The notes under the pieces are model-generated. The model saw only the letters and a list, made by a program, of their open reading frames with translations, was not told the origin of the DNA and did no database searches. 64,000 nucleotides of DNA from Pseudomonas cannabina. GTDB taxonomy: Bacteria; Pseudomonadota; Gammaproteobacteria; Pseudomonadales; Pseudomonadaceae. Numbering within the stretch: position 1 is the stretch's first letter; each line of letters opens with the position of its first letter. The DNA is taken from contig NZ_FNKU01000001.1 of the NCBI RefSeq assembly GCF_900100365.1, forward strand, positions 124,001 through 188,000, read 5' to 3'. Below are positions 53,272-62,062 of this stretch, piece after piece. Both the position numbers and the translations under genes were made by a program.

Positions 53272-54738
53272 GTGCCGCGTCGCATCATCAGAGGGCTTGA
53301 ACCTCTCGGTATTCTGGCTTTGACGCTGGTCATCAGCGGTTGCATCGGAACCCATGGCATCCAACCGCACGCCAGCCTGCTGGCCGCTGACCGTCTGACG
53401 ACCGATCAGGCCATCCAGAGCGCTGCGCGCGACGCACGTTGGCCGACAGCGCAGTGGTGGCGTGCCTATGGAGACGCGCAACTGGATCGCTGGATTGAGC
53501 TCGCAACGCTCGGCAGCCCAAGCCTGGCGATAGCGGCGGCTCGGGTGCGGCAGGCGAAGGCAATGGCGGGCATTGCCGAATCGAACGAATCGCTGCAGAT
53601 TCAGAGCAACGCCAGCCTGCAACGCCACGACTGGTCGAGCGATCAGTTTTATGGGCCAGGCGCCCTGGCCGATACTCGCACCTGGGACAACAATGCGTCG
53701 CTGGGCTTGAGCTACTCGCTCGATATCTGGGGCCGTGAGCGCAATGCCAGTGAGCAGGCGCTCGATCTGGCACACGTGAGCGCGGCCGAGTTGCGTCAGG
53801 CGCAGCTCGAGTTACAGGAAAATATCGTCCGCGCCTACATTCAACTGGCCCTGAACTACGCCCGTCTGGACATCGCCGAGGCGGCGCTGGAGCAGCAGCA
53901 ACAGATACTCGACCTGGCACAACGTCGCTTGAAGGGCGGCATCGGTACGCATTTCGACGTCAGTCAGGCCGAGACGTCCTTGCCCGAAGCGCATCGGCAG
54001 ATCGATGCACTGGAGGAGGCCATCGCCCTGAGTCGCAATCAACTGGCGGCGCTTGCCGGCAAGGGGCCGGGGCAGGGCGTCGAGTTGCAGCGGCCGGCGT
54101 TGGCATTGCACAGCGCATTGAAACTGCCATCCGCCTTGCCAGCCGAGTTGCTGGGTCAGCGGCCGGATGTGGTGGCTGCTCGCTGGCAGGTCGAGGCACA
54201 GGCGCGCGGTATCGATGTGGCTCGTGCCGGTTTTTATCCGGATATCGATCTGGTCGGCAGCCTGAGTTATATGGCCACGGGCGGCGGCCTGCTGGAGTTT
54301 TTGAGCGGCAGCAAACTCGGTTACAAGGTCGGCCCGGCCATCAGCCTGCCGATCTTCGACGGCGGACGCTTGCGTGCGCAACTGGGCCAGGCGTCATCCG
54401 GTTATGACCTGGCGGTGGCGCATTACAACCAGACGCTGGTGATGGCGCTGCGCAGTGTTTCCGATCAATTGATTCGTCGCGCATCAATGGACAACCAGCA
54501 GGTGTTCGCCGCCCGTTCGGTGGCGTCGGCGTAAAAGACTTATGACATCGCCCTGATCGCCTGGCAACGCGGCCTGACTGATTACTTGAACGTCCTCAAC
54601 GCCCGGACACAGCTTTTTCATCAGCAGGAGGTACAGCAGCAGGTCGAAGCGGCACGCTTGAAGGCGTATGCCGGGTTAGTGGTGGCGCTGGGTGGCGGAG
54701 TTGCGGCAGGCAACGAGCGCGGAACGTCGGGACAATGA
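53272..54738 (+). pseudogene. RND-type efflux outer-membrane lipoprotein (NodT family), nonsense mutation
   Basis: The frame starts with GTG; the signal peptide has lipobox ISGC. Two OEP repeats are visible (SLAIAAARVRQAKAMAGIAE, and ELLGQRPDVVAARWQVEAQA with ARAGFYPDIDL). TAA at 54532-54534 stops it after SVASA. The same frame goes on with KTYDIALIAWQRGLTDYLNV and LNARTQLFHQQEV to a TGA at 54736-54738, which overlaps the ATG of the next gene. A single GAA to TAA change fits, as many homologs have Glu there. The truncated product lacks about 68 residues of the last helix and barrel part and is probably inactive. Confidence 0.88.
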
Positions 54739-56921
54739 GCACCACCGTGCAACGCCTGGTAGCCTTACCCTGGCGCCGCGAATTCAACAGTTGGGCGCGC
54801 ATCGACGGGGTGACATGGATTTACCTCTTCAAGGTGCTGATCGCTGCATTCCTCACCTACTGGCTGGCGCTGCGCCTGGAGTTGCCGCAGCCGCGCACGG
54901 CGCTGATCACAGTATTCATCGTCATGCAGCCGCAAAGCGGGCAGGTGTTTGCGAAAAGTTTCTATCGGCTGTTGGGCACGCTGGCCGGATCGGCGGTGAT
55001 GGTGGTGCTGATGGCGCTGTTTGCGCAGGACCCGGTGCCTTTTCTCGGCTGTCTGGCGCTGTGGGTGGGGGTCTGCTCGGCAGGTGCTGCGCGTTATCGC
55101 AATTTTCGTGCTTACGGTTTTGTGCTCGCCGGGTACACCGCCGCGATGGTCGGTCTGCCGGCGCTGGCCCATCCTGAAGGGGCGTTCATGGCGGCCGTAT
55201 GGCGCGTGCTGGAAATCACCCTGGGGATTCTCTGCGCCACCGCAGTGAGTGCCGCGATCTTGCCGCAGAGTGCCAGCGCCGCCATGCGCAACGCGCTGTA
55301 CCTGCGCTTCGGGGGCTTCGCCGGTTTTATGAGCGACGGCCTGCGCGGCGGTATTTCACGCGCTGCATTCGAAACCGGCAACGTGCGTTTCGTTGCCGAA
55401 GCCATCGGCCTTGAGGGCATGCGCAGCGTCACAGTGTTTGAAGACCCGCACATGCGCCGTCGCAACGGTCGGCTCAATCGCCTGAACAGCGAGTTCATGG
55501 CGGTGACGACACGTTTCAACGCGCTGCACCAATTGCTCGAACGGCTTCGCAACGAGCGCGCCGAGGCCGTGTTGACGCACATCGATTCCGGTCTGCAAAC
55601 CCTGACCGAGCTGCTCGACGCTTTTGCAGAGCGCGCCCTGACCAACGACGACGCCGCTGTCTTGGTCAGGCGGCTGGAGCACTGCAAAGCGCAGTGGCCA
55701 GACCGGGTCAGGAAGGTGCGCGCCGAGCTTGAGAACACCTGTCCGAGCGAGGCTGAGCGGCTGGACTTTCACACTGCATTCGAGCTGCTGTACCGGCTGA
55801 TCAGCGAACTGCTCGATTACGCCCGGACCCATGCATCACTGGCGGATCACACGCATGTGCGTGAGCGCTGGAAAGAGCCCTTCGTGTCACGCACCCACTG
55901 GCTGACGGCGCTGGCTGCGGGTGCGCGCGCAACCAGTGTGGTCGGCCTGATGAGTGCCTGGTGGGTGCTGACCGCTTGGCCCAGCGGCGCCAGCATGACT
56001 TTGGCATCGGCCGCCACGGTGGCGCTGTCATCGACCACCCACAACCCGAAGCGCATGTCGTTGCAGATGGCCTGCGGCACGTTGCTTGGTGCGCTGCTGG
56101 GCTTTATCGAAACCTTTTTTCTGTTCCCGCTTATCGACGGGTTTGCGCTGTTGTGCGTGCTCCTTGCACCGGTCTTCATGTTCGGCGCGTTGCTTGGTTC
56201 GCGGCCGCAATGGGCTGGATACGGGCTGGGCCTGCTGATCTTTTTCAGCCTCGGCTCGGTGCCGGATAACCTGACGGTCTACAACCCTTACACCTTCATC
56301 AATGATTACCTGGCGATGGTCATCGGCATGCTGACGTGCGCGGCGGCCGGCGCGATCATCCTGCCGCCCAATAGCCGATGGATGTGGCAGCGGCTGGAGC
56401 AGGCGTTGCGCAATCAGGTGGTGTTCGCGATCAGTGCGCCGCTGCCTCGTCTTGGTTCCAGCTTCGAAAGCCAGACCCGAGACCTGATGCATCAGGCTTA
56501 CGGTCTGGCCATCAGCAAGCCGCTGGTGCAACGCGATCTGCTGCGCTGGATGTTCGTGGTGCTGGAAATCGGTCACGCGATCATCGAATTACGCCGCGAG
56601 CAGGCCGTGTTGCCGATTCATCCCGCTTACGCCGAATACCAACCCTGGCGCATCGCGTTGCGGGTCATGGGCCGGGCCTTGATTCGCCTGTTCATTCAGC
56701 CCGACGCCGTCAACCTTCAACGCTGTCTGCTGGCCGTCGATCAGGCGATCAAACGCGTGCAGGACGCGGATGAGCCGTTTGCTTCGCACTTCGACACGTC
56801 GGTGTTGCGTCGGGTGAAAAGCTACCTGCACTTCATCCGTACCTCGCTGCTCGACCCGCAGTCGCCGCTGGCTGCCTACGGCCTTGATCACACTTCTTCA
56901 GGACAGGCGCATGCCGCGTGA
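54735..56921 (+). CDS. FUSC-family inner-membrane efflux protein (AaeB-like)
   Basis: A 728-residue protein with two hydrophobic blocks (about residues 25-180 and 390-550), each of about five to six segments, and cytoplasmic parts after each. LPQPRTALITVFIVMQPQSG is the family signature. AaeB-type proteins export aromatic carboxylic acids together with a fusion protein (AaeA) and a DUF1656 protein (AaeX). The ATG overlaps the end of the outer-membrane gene by 4 bases. The gene itself is intact. Confidence 0.9.
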   Translation: MSTTVQRLVALPWRREFNSWARIDGVTWIYLFKVLIAAFLTYWLALRLELPQPRTALITVFIVMQPQSGQVFAKSFYRLLGTLAGSAVMVVLMALFAQDPVPFLGCLALWVGVCSAGAARYRNFRAYGFVLAGYTAAMVGLPALAHPEGAFMAAVWRVLEITLGILCATAVSAAILPQSASAAMRNALYLRFGGFAGFMSDGLRGGISRAAFETGNVRFVAEAIGLEGMRSVTVFEDPHMRRRNGRLNRLNSEFMAVTTRFNALHQLLERLRNERAEAVLTHIDSGLQTLTELLDAFAERALTNDDAAVLVRRLEHCKAQWPDRVRKVRAELENTCPSEAERLDFHTAFELLYRLISELLDYARTHASLADHTHVRERWKEPFVSRTHWLTALAAGARATSVVGLMSAWWVLTAWPSGASMTLASAATVALSSTTHNPKRMSLQMACGTLLGALLGFIETFFLFPLIDGFALLCVLLAPVFMFGALLGSRPQWAGYGLGLLIFFSLGSVPDNLTVYNPYTFINDYLAMVIGMLTCAAAGAIILPPNSRWMWQRLEQALRNQVVFAISAPLPRLGSSFESQTRDLMHQAYGLAISKPLVQRDLLRWMFVVLEIGHAIIELRREQAVLPIHPAYAEYQPWRIALRVMGRALIRLFIQPDAVNLQRCLLAVDQAIKRVQDADEPFASHFDTSVLRRVKSYLHFIRTSLLDPQSPLAAYGLDHTSSGQAHAA

Positions 56922-57111
56922 AATAGCGTTCCACGGCGTTTACCTGCCGACCCTGACCCTGATGTTTCTGATCGCTGTCGTGCTGGCCTGGGCGCTGGAT
57001 CGCTTGCTGACCGGTTTCGATCTGTACCGTTATTTCTGGCACCCGGCCTTGCTGCGCATGAGTCTGTTCATGTGCCTGTTCGGCGCGCTGGCGCTGCCCC
57101 TTTATCGTTGA
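56911..57111 (+). CDS. DUF1656-family membrane protein (AaeX-like)
   Basis: A 66-residue protein starting MPREIAFHGVYLPTLTLMFL, with two hydrophobic segments (about residues 10-28 and 45-62). It overlaps the FUSC gene end by 11 bases. DUF1656 proteins regularly sit between FUSC and fusion protein genes in such operons; their exact role is unclear. Confidence 0.9.
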   Translation: MPREIAFHGVYLPTLTLMFLIAVVLAWALDRLLTGFDLYRYFWHPALLRMSLFMCLFGALALPLYR

Positions 57112-57134
57112 TGTCTGAGTCGAGAACGCTCTGG

Positions 57135-57995
57135 ATGAAAAAGTTGTTCAGTCTGATCGCCACCTTGCTGGTCCTGGCCGTGGCGCTGTGGATCGGCCGG
57201 GCCCTGTGGGTCGATTAAATGGAGACGCCGTGGACCCGCGACGGCCGGGTGCGCGCCGACATCATCAATGTGGCTGCCGATGTGTCGGGCACCGTGGTGG
57301 AGGTGCCGGTGCGCGACAATCAGTGGGTCAAACGCGGCGATCTGCTGATGCAGATCGATCCCGAGCATTATCGGATTGCCGTCAAACAGGCACAGGCGCT
57401 GCTGGCGTCGCGCAAGGCGACCTGGGAGATGCGCAAGCTCAACGCCAAACGCCGCTCCGACATGGATGAGTTGGTGATTTCGGCAGAAAACCGTGACGAC
57501 GCGAGCAACGTGGCTACTTCGGCGCTGGCCGATTATCAGCTGGCACAGGCGCAACTGGAGGCGGCGGAGCTGAACTTGTCACGCACACGGGTACTGGCGG
57601 CGGTCGACGGGTATGTCACCAATCTGAACGTGCATCGCGGCGACTATGCGCGGATCGGCGAAGCGAAAATGGCGGTGGTCGACATGAATTCGTTCTGGGT
57701 CTACGGCTTCTTCGAGGAAACCAAATTGCCGCACCTGAACGTGGGCGATTCGGCAGATCTGCAACTGATGAGCGGTGAAGTCCTCAAAGGGCACGTCGAA
57801 AGCATCGCCCGAGGCATCTACGACCGCGACAACCCGCAAAGCCGCGAACTGATTGCCGACGTCAACCCGACCTTCAACTGGGTGCGCCTGGCCCAGCGCG
57901 TGCCGGTGCGGATCCATCTGGATCAAATACCGGAGGGCGTGTTGCTGGCCGCAGGGATGACGTGCACAGTGATTGTCAGACCGGTAGGCGGCTGA
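57135..57995 (+). pseudogene. HlyD-type membrane fusion protein (AaeA-like), nonsense mutation
   Basis: From ATG 57135 the frame reads the membrane anchor (MKKLFSLIATLLVLAVALWI), then LWVD and TAA (57216-57218), directly followed by ATG and the conserved METPWTRDGRVRADIINVAA. Homologs have Tyr before this Met, so TAT/TAC to TAA by one change is likely. The remaining frame is complete: biotinyl-lipoyl-like domain (TVVEVPVRDNQWVKRGDLLM), helical hairpin and beta-barrel part. Restart at the ATG just after the stop could give a protein without membrane anchor. Confidence 0.88.
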
Positions 57996-58047
57996 TGATC
58001 GTCGAGGACCGGGCGACGCTTCGTTTGTCCGCGATCTCTCGGTTTTC

Positions 58048-58277
58048 GTAGGAGCGGACTTGTCCGCGAACTGCCGGGAACCGGCAGCAAAACCAGCCGC
58101 CTCGGTGTATCAGACAGCACCGAGGTAGCCTGTTTTAGGGCCGCTTCGCACCCCTTCGCTTTTGTGGGAGCGGACTTGTCCGCGAACTGCCGGGAACCGG
58201 CAGTAAAACCAGCCGCCTCGGTGTACCAGATACAACCAAAGTGGCCGGTTTTGGGCCGCTTCGCAGCCCATCGCAAC
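58048..58277. repeat. Tandem pair of composite REP-type elements
   Basis: Two units of about 115 bases (58048-58163 and 58164-58277) start with GGAGCGGACTTGTCCGCGAA, followed by CTGCCGGGAACCGGCAG, a GCCGCCTCGGTGTA block and a GGGCCGCTTCGCA end. The single copy at 14835-14985 has the same outline. They lie between the 3' end of the fusion protein gene and a convergent SDR gene. Confidence 0.8.
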
Positions 58278-58340
58278 CGTTGTAACCTCCTGAAGTTTTA
58301 CGCCCTCCGGGCAAAAGCCCGCTCTTCATAGCGTTCTGCG

Positions 58341-59159
58341 TCACAAATCAATATCCAGCCCGAAGCGCTTTCTCAGCCCTTTTTCCAGCAACCCCTTGGG
58401 CAACAACCACGCCATCAGCGGCAGGATGCGCGAGCCGTTGCCCAGGCGCAGCAGGCGGGGTGGATCGGCTCGCTGCACGGCTTCGAGCAGATCCCGGGCG
58501 AACGCTGTAGCGGATGTCGGGTTGTCCAGCGAAGCCCTGGCACGTGCCCGGATACCTTCGCGGATCGGCCACCAGGGTGACTGTTCGCTGATCAACTGTT
58601 CGGCTTCATGACTGGCGTTTTTTGCAAAGCTCGATGCAATCGCCCCAGGTTGCACTTCCATCACCTGCACACCGAACGGCGCCAGTTCCAGACGCAGGGC
58701 ATCACTGAGCGCATGCACGGCGGCCTTGGACGCGCAATAAGCGCCCGCGAACGGGGTGACCAGAACGCCCGACACGCTGCCAATGTTTACCACGAGCCCT
58801 TTGTTGCGCCGCAATGCCAGGAACAGTGCCTGAGTAACACCGACAATCGAGAAGACGTTGGTTTCAAACTGGCGCTGCAAGGCACCCACACCACCGTCCA
58901 GCAGCGGGCCCATTGCGCCGTAACCTGCGTTGTTGATCAGTACATCAAGGCCGCTGTGTTCCAGCCTGAAAGCCAGTTGCGCCAGCGCCAGGCCGTCGTT
59001 GACGTCCAGTTGCACGGCAATAAAACCGGCAGCGCTTAGCGTTGCAACGTCCTCTGCTTTGCGCGCCGTAGCCCAGACTTCATAGCCAGTGGCCTTGAAC
59101 GCATCGGCCAGGGCACGGCCAATTCCACTTGAGCAGCCGGTGATAAGAGCGACGGGCAT
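58341..59159 (-). CDS. Short-chain dehydrogenase/reductase
   Basis: A 272-residue classical SDR: ALITGCSSGIGRALADAFKA, NNAGYGAMGPLLDGG and the catalytic YCASKAAVHALSDALRLEL with Ser in NIGSVSGVL. The Arg in the loop after the glycine motif (ATARKAED) favours NADP(H). The C-terminal part (RLGNGSRILPLMAWLLPKGL) with a hydrophobic stretch is typical of a pseudomonad group of unknown substrate. It lies 18 bases from the small membrane protein gene upstream. Confidence 0.9.
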   Translation of the reverse strand: MPVALITGCSSGIGRALADAFKATGYEVWATARKAEDVATLSAAGFIAVQLDVNDGLALAQLAFRLEHSGLDVLINNAGYGAMGPLLDGGVGALQRQFETNVFSIVGVTQALFLALRRNKGLVVNIGSVSGVLVTPFAGAYCASKAAVHALSDALRLELAPFGVQVMEVQPGAIASSFAKNASHEAEQLISEQSPWWPIREGIRARARASLDNPTSATAFARDLLEAVQRADPPRLLRLGNGSRILPLMAWLLPKGLLEKGLRKRFGLDIDL

Positions 59160-59177
59160 GAATGAGGTCCTTGAGGG

Positions 59178-59642
59178 TCAGTCCGAAAAACTGCCTTGCA
59201 GATGTTCTGCGCGAAACTCCAGGGTTTGCGGGCGATAGCCATTACGCAGCGCAGGTAACGGTACACAATCCTGCCACGCCGCTTTTGCCTGAAGCTGGCC
59301 GGGGCCGCGATAGCGCGCAGACGTGTAGGTGTTGTCCACCAGATTTACCGTGTCACCAGGCGCGTAAGCCGCGATTCGCCAGTGCAGCTCCAGCAGCGCA
59401 GCCTGATTGTCGTTGGTGATCGATACATGCAGAGGTTTGTCTGCCGGGCAGCCTTGCGGGTCGTAACCGAGTTGAATGTCCAGACGCTCAAGCTGGCGCG
59501 TTTCCCGACTGTCCTGCCAGATCACGATGGCCGCCACGATCCCCAGCCCCGCAGCCGCCGCCAGCGAAACCGGCAAGGCCTTGGCCGGGTAGCGCAGCAG
59601 AAGGATCAGCCAGGTGAGGATTAACAGGATGCCGATCAGCAT
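59178..59642 (-). CDS. Small membrane protein, probable periplasmic domain
   Basis: A 154-residue protein starting MLIGILLILTWLILLLRYPA, with two hydrophobic segments (residues 2-16 and 22-42) and a periplasmic part of about 110 residues with two Cys that could pair (GCPADKPLHV and WQDCVPLPALR). The domain looks beta-rich. The family is common in pseudomonads and usually called hypothetical or multidrug transporter; I see no transporter features. Probably in one transcript with the SDR gene. Confidence 0.7.
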   Translation of the reverse strand: MLIGILLILTWLILLLRYPAKALPVSLAAAAGLGIVAAIVIWQDSRETRQLERLDIQLGYDPQGCPADKPLHVSITNDNQAALLELHWRIAAYAPGDTVNLVDNTYTSARYRGPGQLQAKAAWQDCVPLPALRNGYRPQTLEFRAEHLQGSFSD

Positions 59643-59722
59643 GCGGTGGGTCTCCAGCAGGGGCAGTGCTGGACATCCTACAGAACCGGGGAGGCGATTG
59701 ACCAATATGGCTGATCACGCTC

Positions 59723-59778
59723 AAAAAAAGCCCCCGACAACTCTTCGCGGATGAAATACGCAAAAAGTTACCGAGGGC
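59723..59778 (-). terminator. Rho-independent terminator of the alginate operon
   Basis: On the minus strand, GCCCTCGGTAAC pairs imperfectly with GTTGTCGGGGGC and is followed by seven T. It lies 33 bases past the algA stop codon, as expected for the end of the alginate operon. Confidence 0.8.
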
Positions 59779-59810
59779 CGTCTTATTTGCAGCTTGCAGC
59801 TAAAACCCTA

Positions 59811-61262
59811 TCAGCGAGCGATCGTCTGCGTCTTGACACCCGCTTCCAGTGCATTCGAACGACCGTAGATATCTTCGAAACGCTCGATATCGTCTTCGCC
59901 CAGGTAGCTACCCGATTGCACTTCGATGATTTCCAACGGGATCTTGCCCGGGTTTTTCAGGCGATGTACCGAGGCGATCGGGATGTAGGTGGACTGGTTC
60001 TCGGTGAGCAGGAACACGTTCTCGTCGCAGGTCACTTGCGCAGTGCCGGATACCACGATCCAGTGCTCGGCGCGGTGGTGGTGCATCTGCAGCGACAGGC
60101 TGGCGCCCGGCTTGACCGAAATGCGCTTGACCTGGAAGCGGCCGCCCATGTCCACCGAATCGTAGGAGCCCCACGGACGATACACTTCGAGGTGGTTCTG
60201 GGTTTCGCTGCGGCCACGTTCATTCAGGGTGGCGACCATCTGCTTGACGCCCTGAACCTTGTCTTTGTGGGCAATCATCATGGCGTCTTTGGTTTCGACG
60301 ACGACGATGTTGTCCAGACCGATCACCGACACCAGTTTGCCGTTGCCGTGGATCATGCAGTTGCGGCTGTCCTGGATAACGACGTCGCCCTTGGTGACGT
60401 TGCCGTTGGCGTCCTTGGCGTTGACTTCCCACAGCGACGACCAGCAGCCGACATCGCTCCAGCCAGCCGACAGCGGTACGACGCAGGCGCGTTGAGTTTT
60501 TTCCATGACCGCGTAGTCAATGGAGTTGTCCGGGCAGCAGGCGAAGGTAGAGGCGTCGATTTCAAGCGCGTCGCCGTCCTGCACGCTGCGCTCGAGGGTC
60601 AGCAGGCAGGTGTCGTAGATGTCCGGATCGTGCTTTTTCAGTTCTTCCAGGAAGCGGCTGGCGCGGAACAGGAACATGCCGCTGTTCCAGTAGTAACCAC
60701 CGGCTTCGACGAATTCCTGGGCGCGTTTTTCGTCAGGCTTCTCGACGAATTGCGACACGCGGCTCACGCCTTCCGGCAGCAGGGCGTCGGCGGTCGATTT
60801 GATGTAGCCATAGCCGGTTTCCGGCTTGTTGGCAGGCACACCGAACAGCACCATTTCGCCGCGCTCGGCCGCAACGGTGGCCAAAGCCAGTGCGCGTTGC
60901 AGGGCTTTCTGATCTTCGATGACGTGGTCGGCAGGCAGCACCAGCATCAGGCCGTCGTTGCCTTCATTGACCAGCTTCATGGCGGTCAGGGCGACGGCTG
61001 GCGCGGTATTGCGACCAAACGGTTCCATCAGAATGGCCTGGGTTTCCAGGTTCAGTGCGGCAAGTTGCTCGTTGACGATGAAGCGGTGGTCTTTGTTGCA
61101 GACCACGATAGGCTCCTGCATACCTTCGAACAGCAGGCGCTGCAGGGTTTGCTGGAACAACGTGTGTTCGCCGGTCAATGCCAGGAACTGTTTCGGGAAT
61201 TGTTTACGCGAAAGCGGCCAGAGTCGTGAACCACTACCGCCTGACAAGATAACTGGAATCAT
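59811..61262 (-). CDS. algA: Mannose-6-phosphate isomerase / mannose-1-phosphate guanylyltransferase
   Basis: A 483-residue bifunctional enzyme. The N-terminal guanylyltransferase part has ILSGGSGSRLWPLSRKQFPK, and the C-terminal type II isomerase part has the zinc-binding QMHHHRAEHWIVVSG. It makes mannose-1-phosphate from fructose-6-phosphate in two steps with the AlgC phosphomutase and then GDP-mannose, the precursor of GDP-mannuronate. It is the last gene of the alginate operon and lies 119 bases after algF. Both active sites are complete. Confidence 0.96.
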   Translation of the reverse strand: MIPVILSGGSGSRLWPLSRKQFPKQFLALTGEHTLFQQTLQRLLFEGMQEPIVVCNKDHRFIVNEQLAALNLETQAILMEPFGRNTAPAVALTAMKLVNEGNDGLMLVLPADHVIEDQKALQRALALATVAAERGEMVLFGVPANKPETGYGYIKSTADALLPEGVSRVSQFVEKPDEKRAQEFVEAGGYYWNSGMFLFRASRFLEELKKHDPDIYDTCLLTLERSVQDGDALEIDASTFACCPDNSIDYAVMEKTQRACVVPLSAGWSDVGCWSSLWEVNAKDANGNVTKGDVVIQDSRNCMIHGNGKLVSVIGLDNIVVVETKDAMMIAHKDKVQGVKQMVATLNERGRSETQNHLEVYRPWGSYDSVDMGGRFQVKRISVKPGASLSLQMHHHRAEHWIVVSGTAQVTCDENVFLLTENQSTYIPIASVHRLKNPGKIPLEIIEVQSGSYLGEDDIERFEDIYGRSNALEAGVKTQTIAR

Positions 61263-61381
61263 TTTGTTTCTCCAATAGCATTCAATTTGGGCTGTACGAG
61301 GTGTCTGTCGTTTCTGTCTTGTTCTTGTTCCGCGCCGGTCGGCTCAACGCTGAGGCCCTGAACCGACCGGCATAATCCGTA

Positions 61382-62050
61382 TTAGCGGGTTGCGACCGGT
61401 GGCTTGACCCACACTGGCGAGAGGCTGCTGCCACTGCCGGTGATGTAGAGCACGGCGGCTTCGCCACGCTCCAGCGCCACGGGTTTCACATCGGTGACTT
61501 TCTTGTCGCCGTCGTACAGCGCCAGGCTGACCTTTACCGGGTTGATTTCACGCTCGCCGGTGCCTTTTGCCGCTACAGCCTTGACCACATCGGTCTTGCC
61601 GTCAGCGGTTTTCAGGGTCAGGGACTTGTCGCTCAGGTTCTGAACGCGAACCAGGGATTTCTGCTTGTTCTTGAACGGTGGTTCTTCAACCAGCTGCGGC
61701 TTGCCGCTGGCGTTGTTGACTAGGGTGTAATAGTGGTCGCCGGCCAGTTTCACCGGCAGGGTCTGGCTGCCAAGCTTGGCGGTGTAGTCGCCCTGTGGCA
61801 TGAAGCTGAACGCGGTGCTGCCCAGTGGCGCCACTTCGTTGAGGTTGGTGTTGCCGACGCTGGCGCTTATTTCTGCGCTGCTGGCGTTGTAGACCCGCAC
61901 GAAGGTCGAGCCTTTCGGCGCAGTCGGGCCGTACAGGGCGGAGTCACCGGCGAATGCTTGCAGGGACATCAGGCCCAGACCGGCGGCCAGCGCGCAGGTT
62001 TTGAAAAGGCGTTTGGTGGTCGAGCGGTTAGCAGTAGTGTTAAAAGTCAT
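61382..62050 (-). CDS. algF: Alginate O-acetylation protein AlgF
   Basis: A 222-residue periplasmic protein with signal peptide (residues 1-34, cleaved near AFA-GD). The mature part begins SALYGPTAPKGSTFVRVYNA, the usual AlgF start, with two beta-sandwich-like domains. AlgF works with AlgI, AlgJ and AlgX in alginate acetylation. It lies 12 bases after algJ. Confidence 0.95.
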   Translation of the reverse strand: MTFNTTANRSTTKRLFKTCALAAGLGLMSLQAFAGDSALYGPTAPKGSTFVRVYNASSAEISASVGNTNLNEVAPLGSTAFSFMPQGDYTAKLGSQTLPVKLAGDHYYTLVNNASGKPQLVEEPPFKNKQKSLVRVQNLSDKSLTLKTADGKTDVVKAVAAKGTGEREINPVKVSLALYDGDKKVTDVKPVALERGEAAVLYITGSGSSLSPVWVKPPVATR

Positions 62051-62062
62051 GAGTCAGTCCTC

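Noticed and set aside
53330..53380. GGAACC at about 53347 as the start of an hrp box
   Set aside because: No CCAC at the required spacing, and it lies inside a coding frame.
59751..61229. Long plus-strand frame opposite algA
   Set aside because: Antisense shadow; algA has all catalytic motifs.
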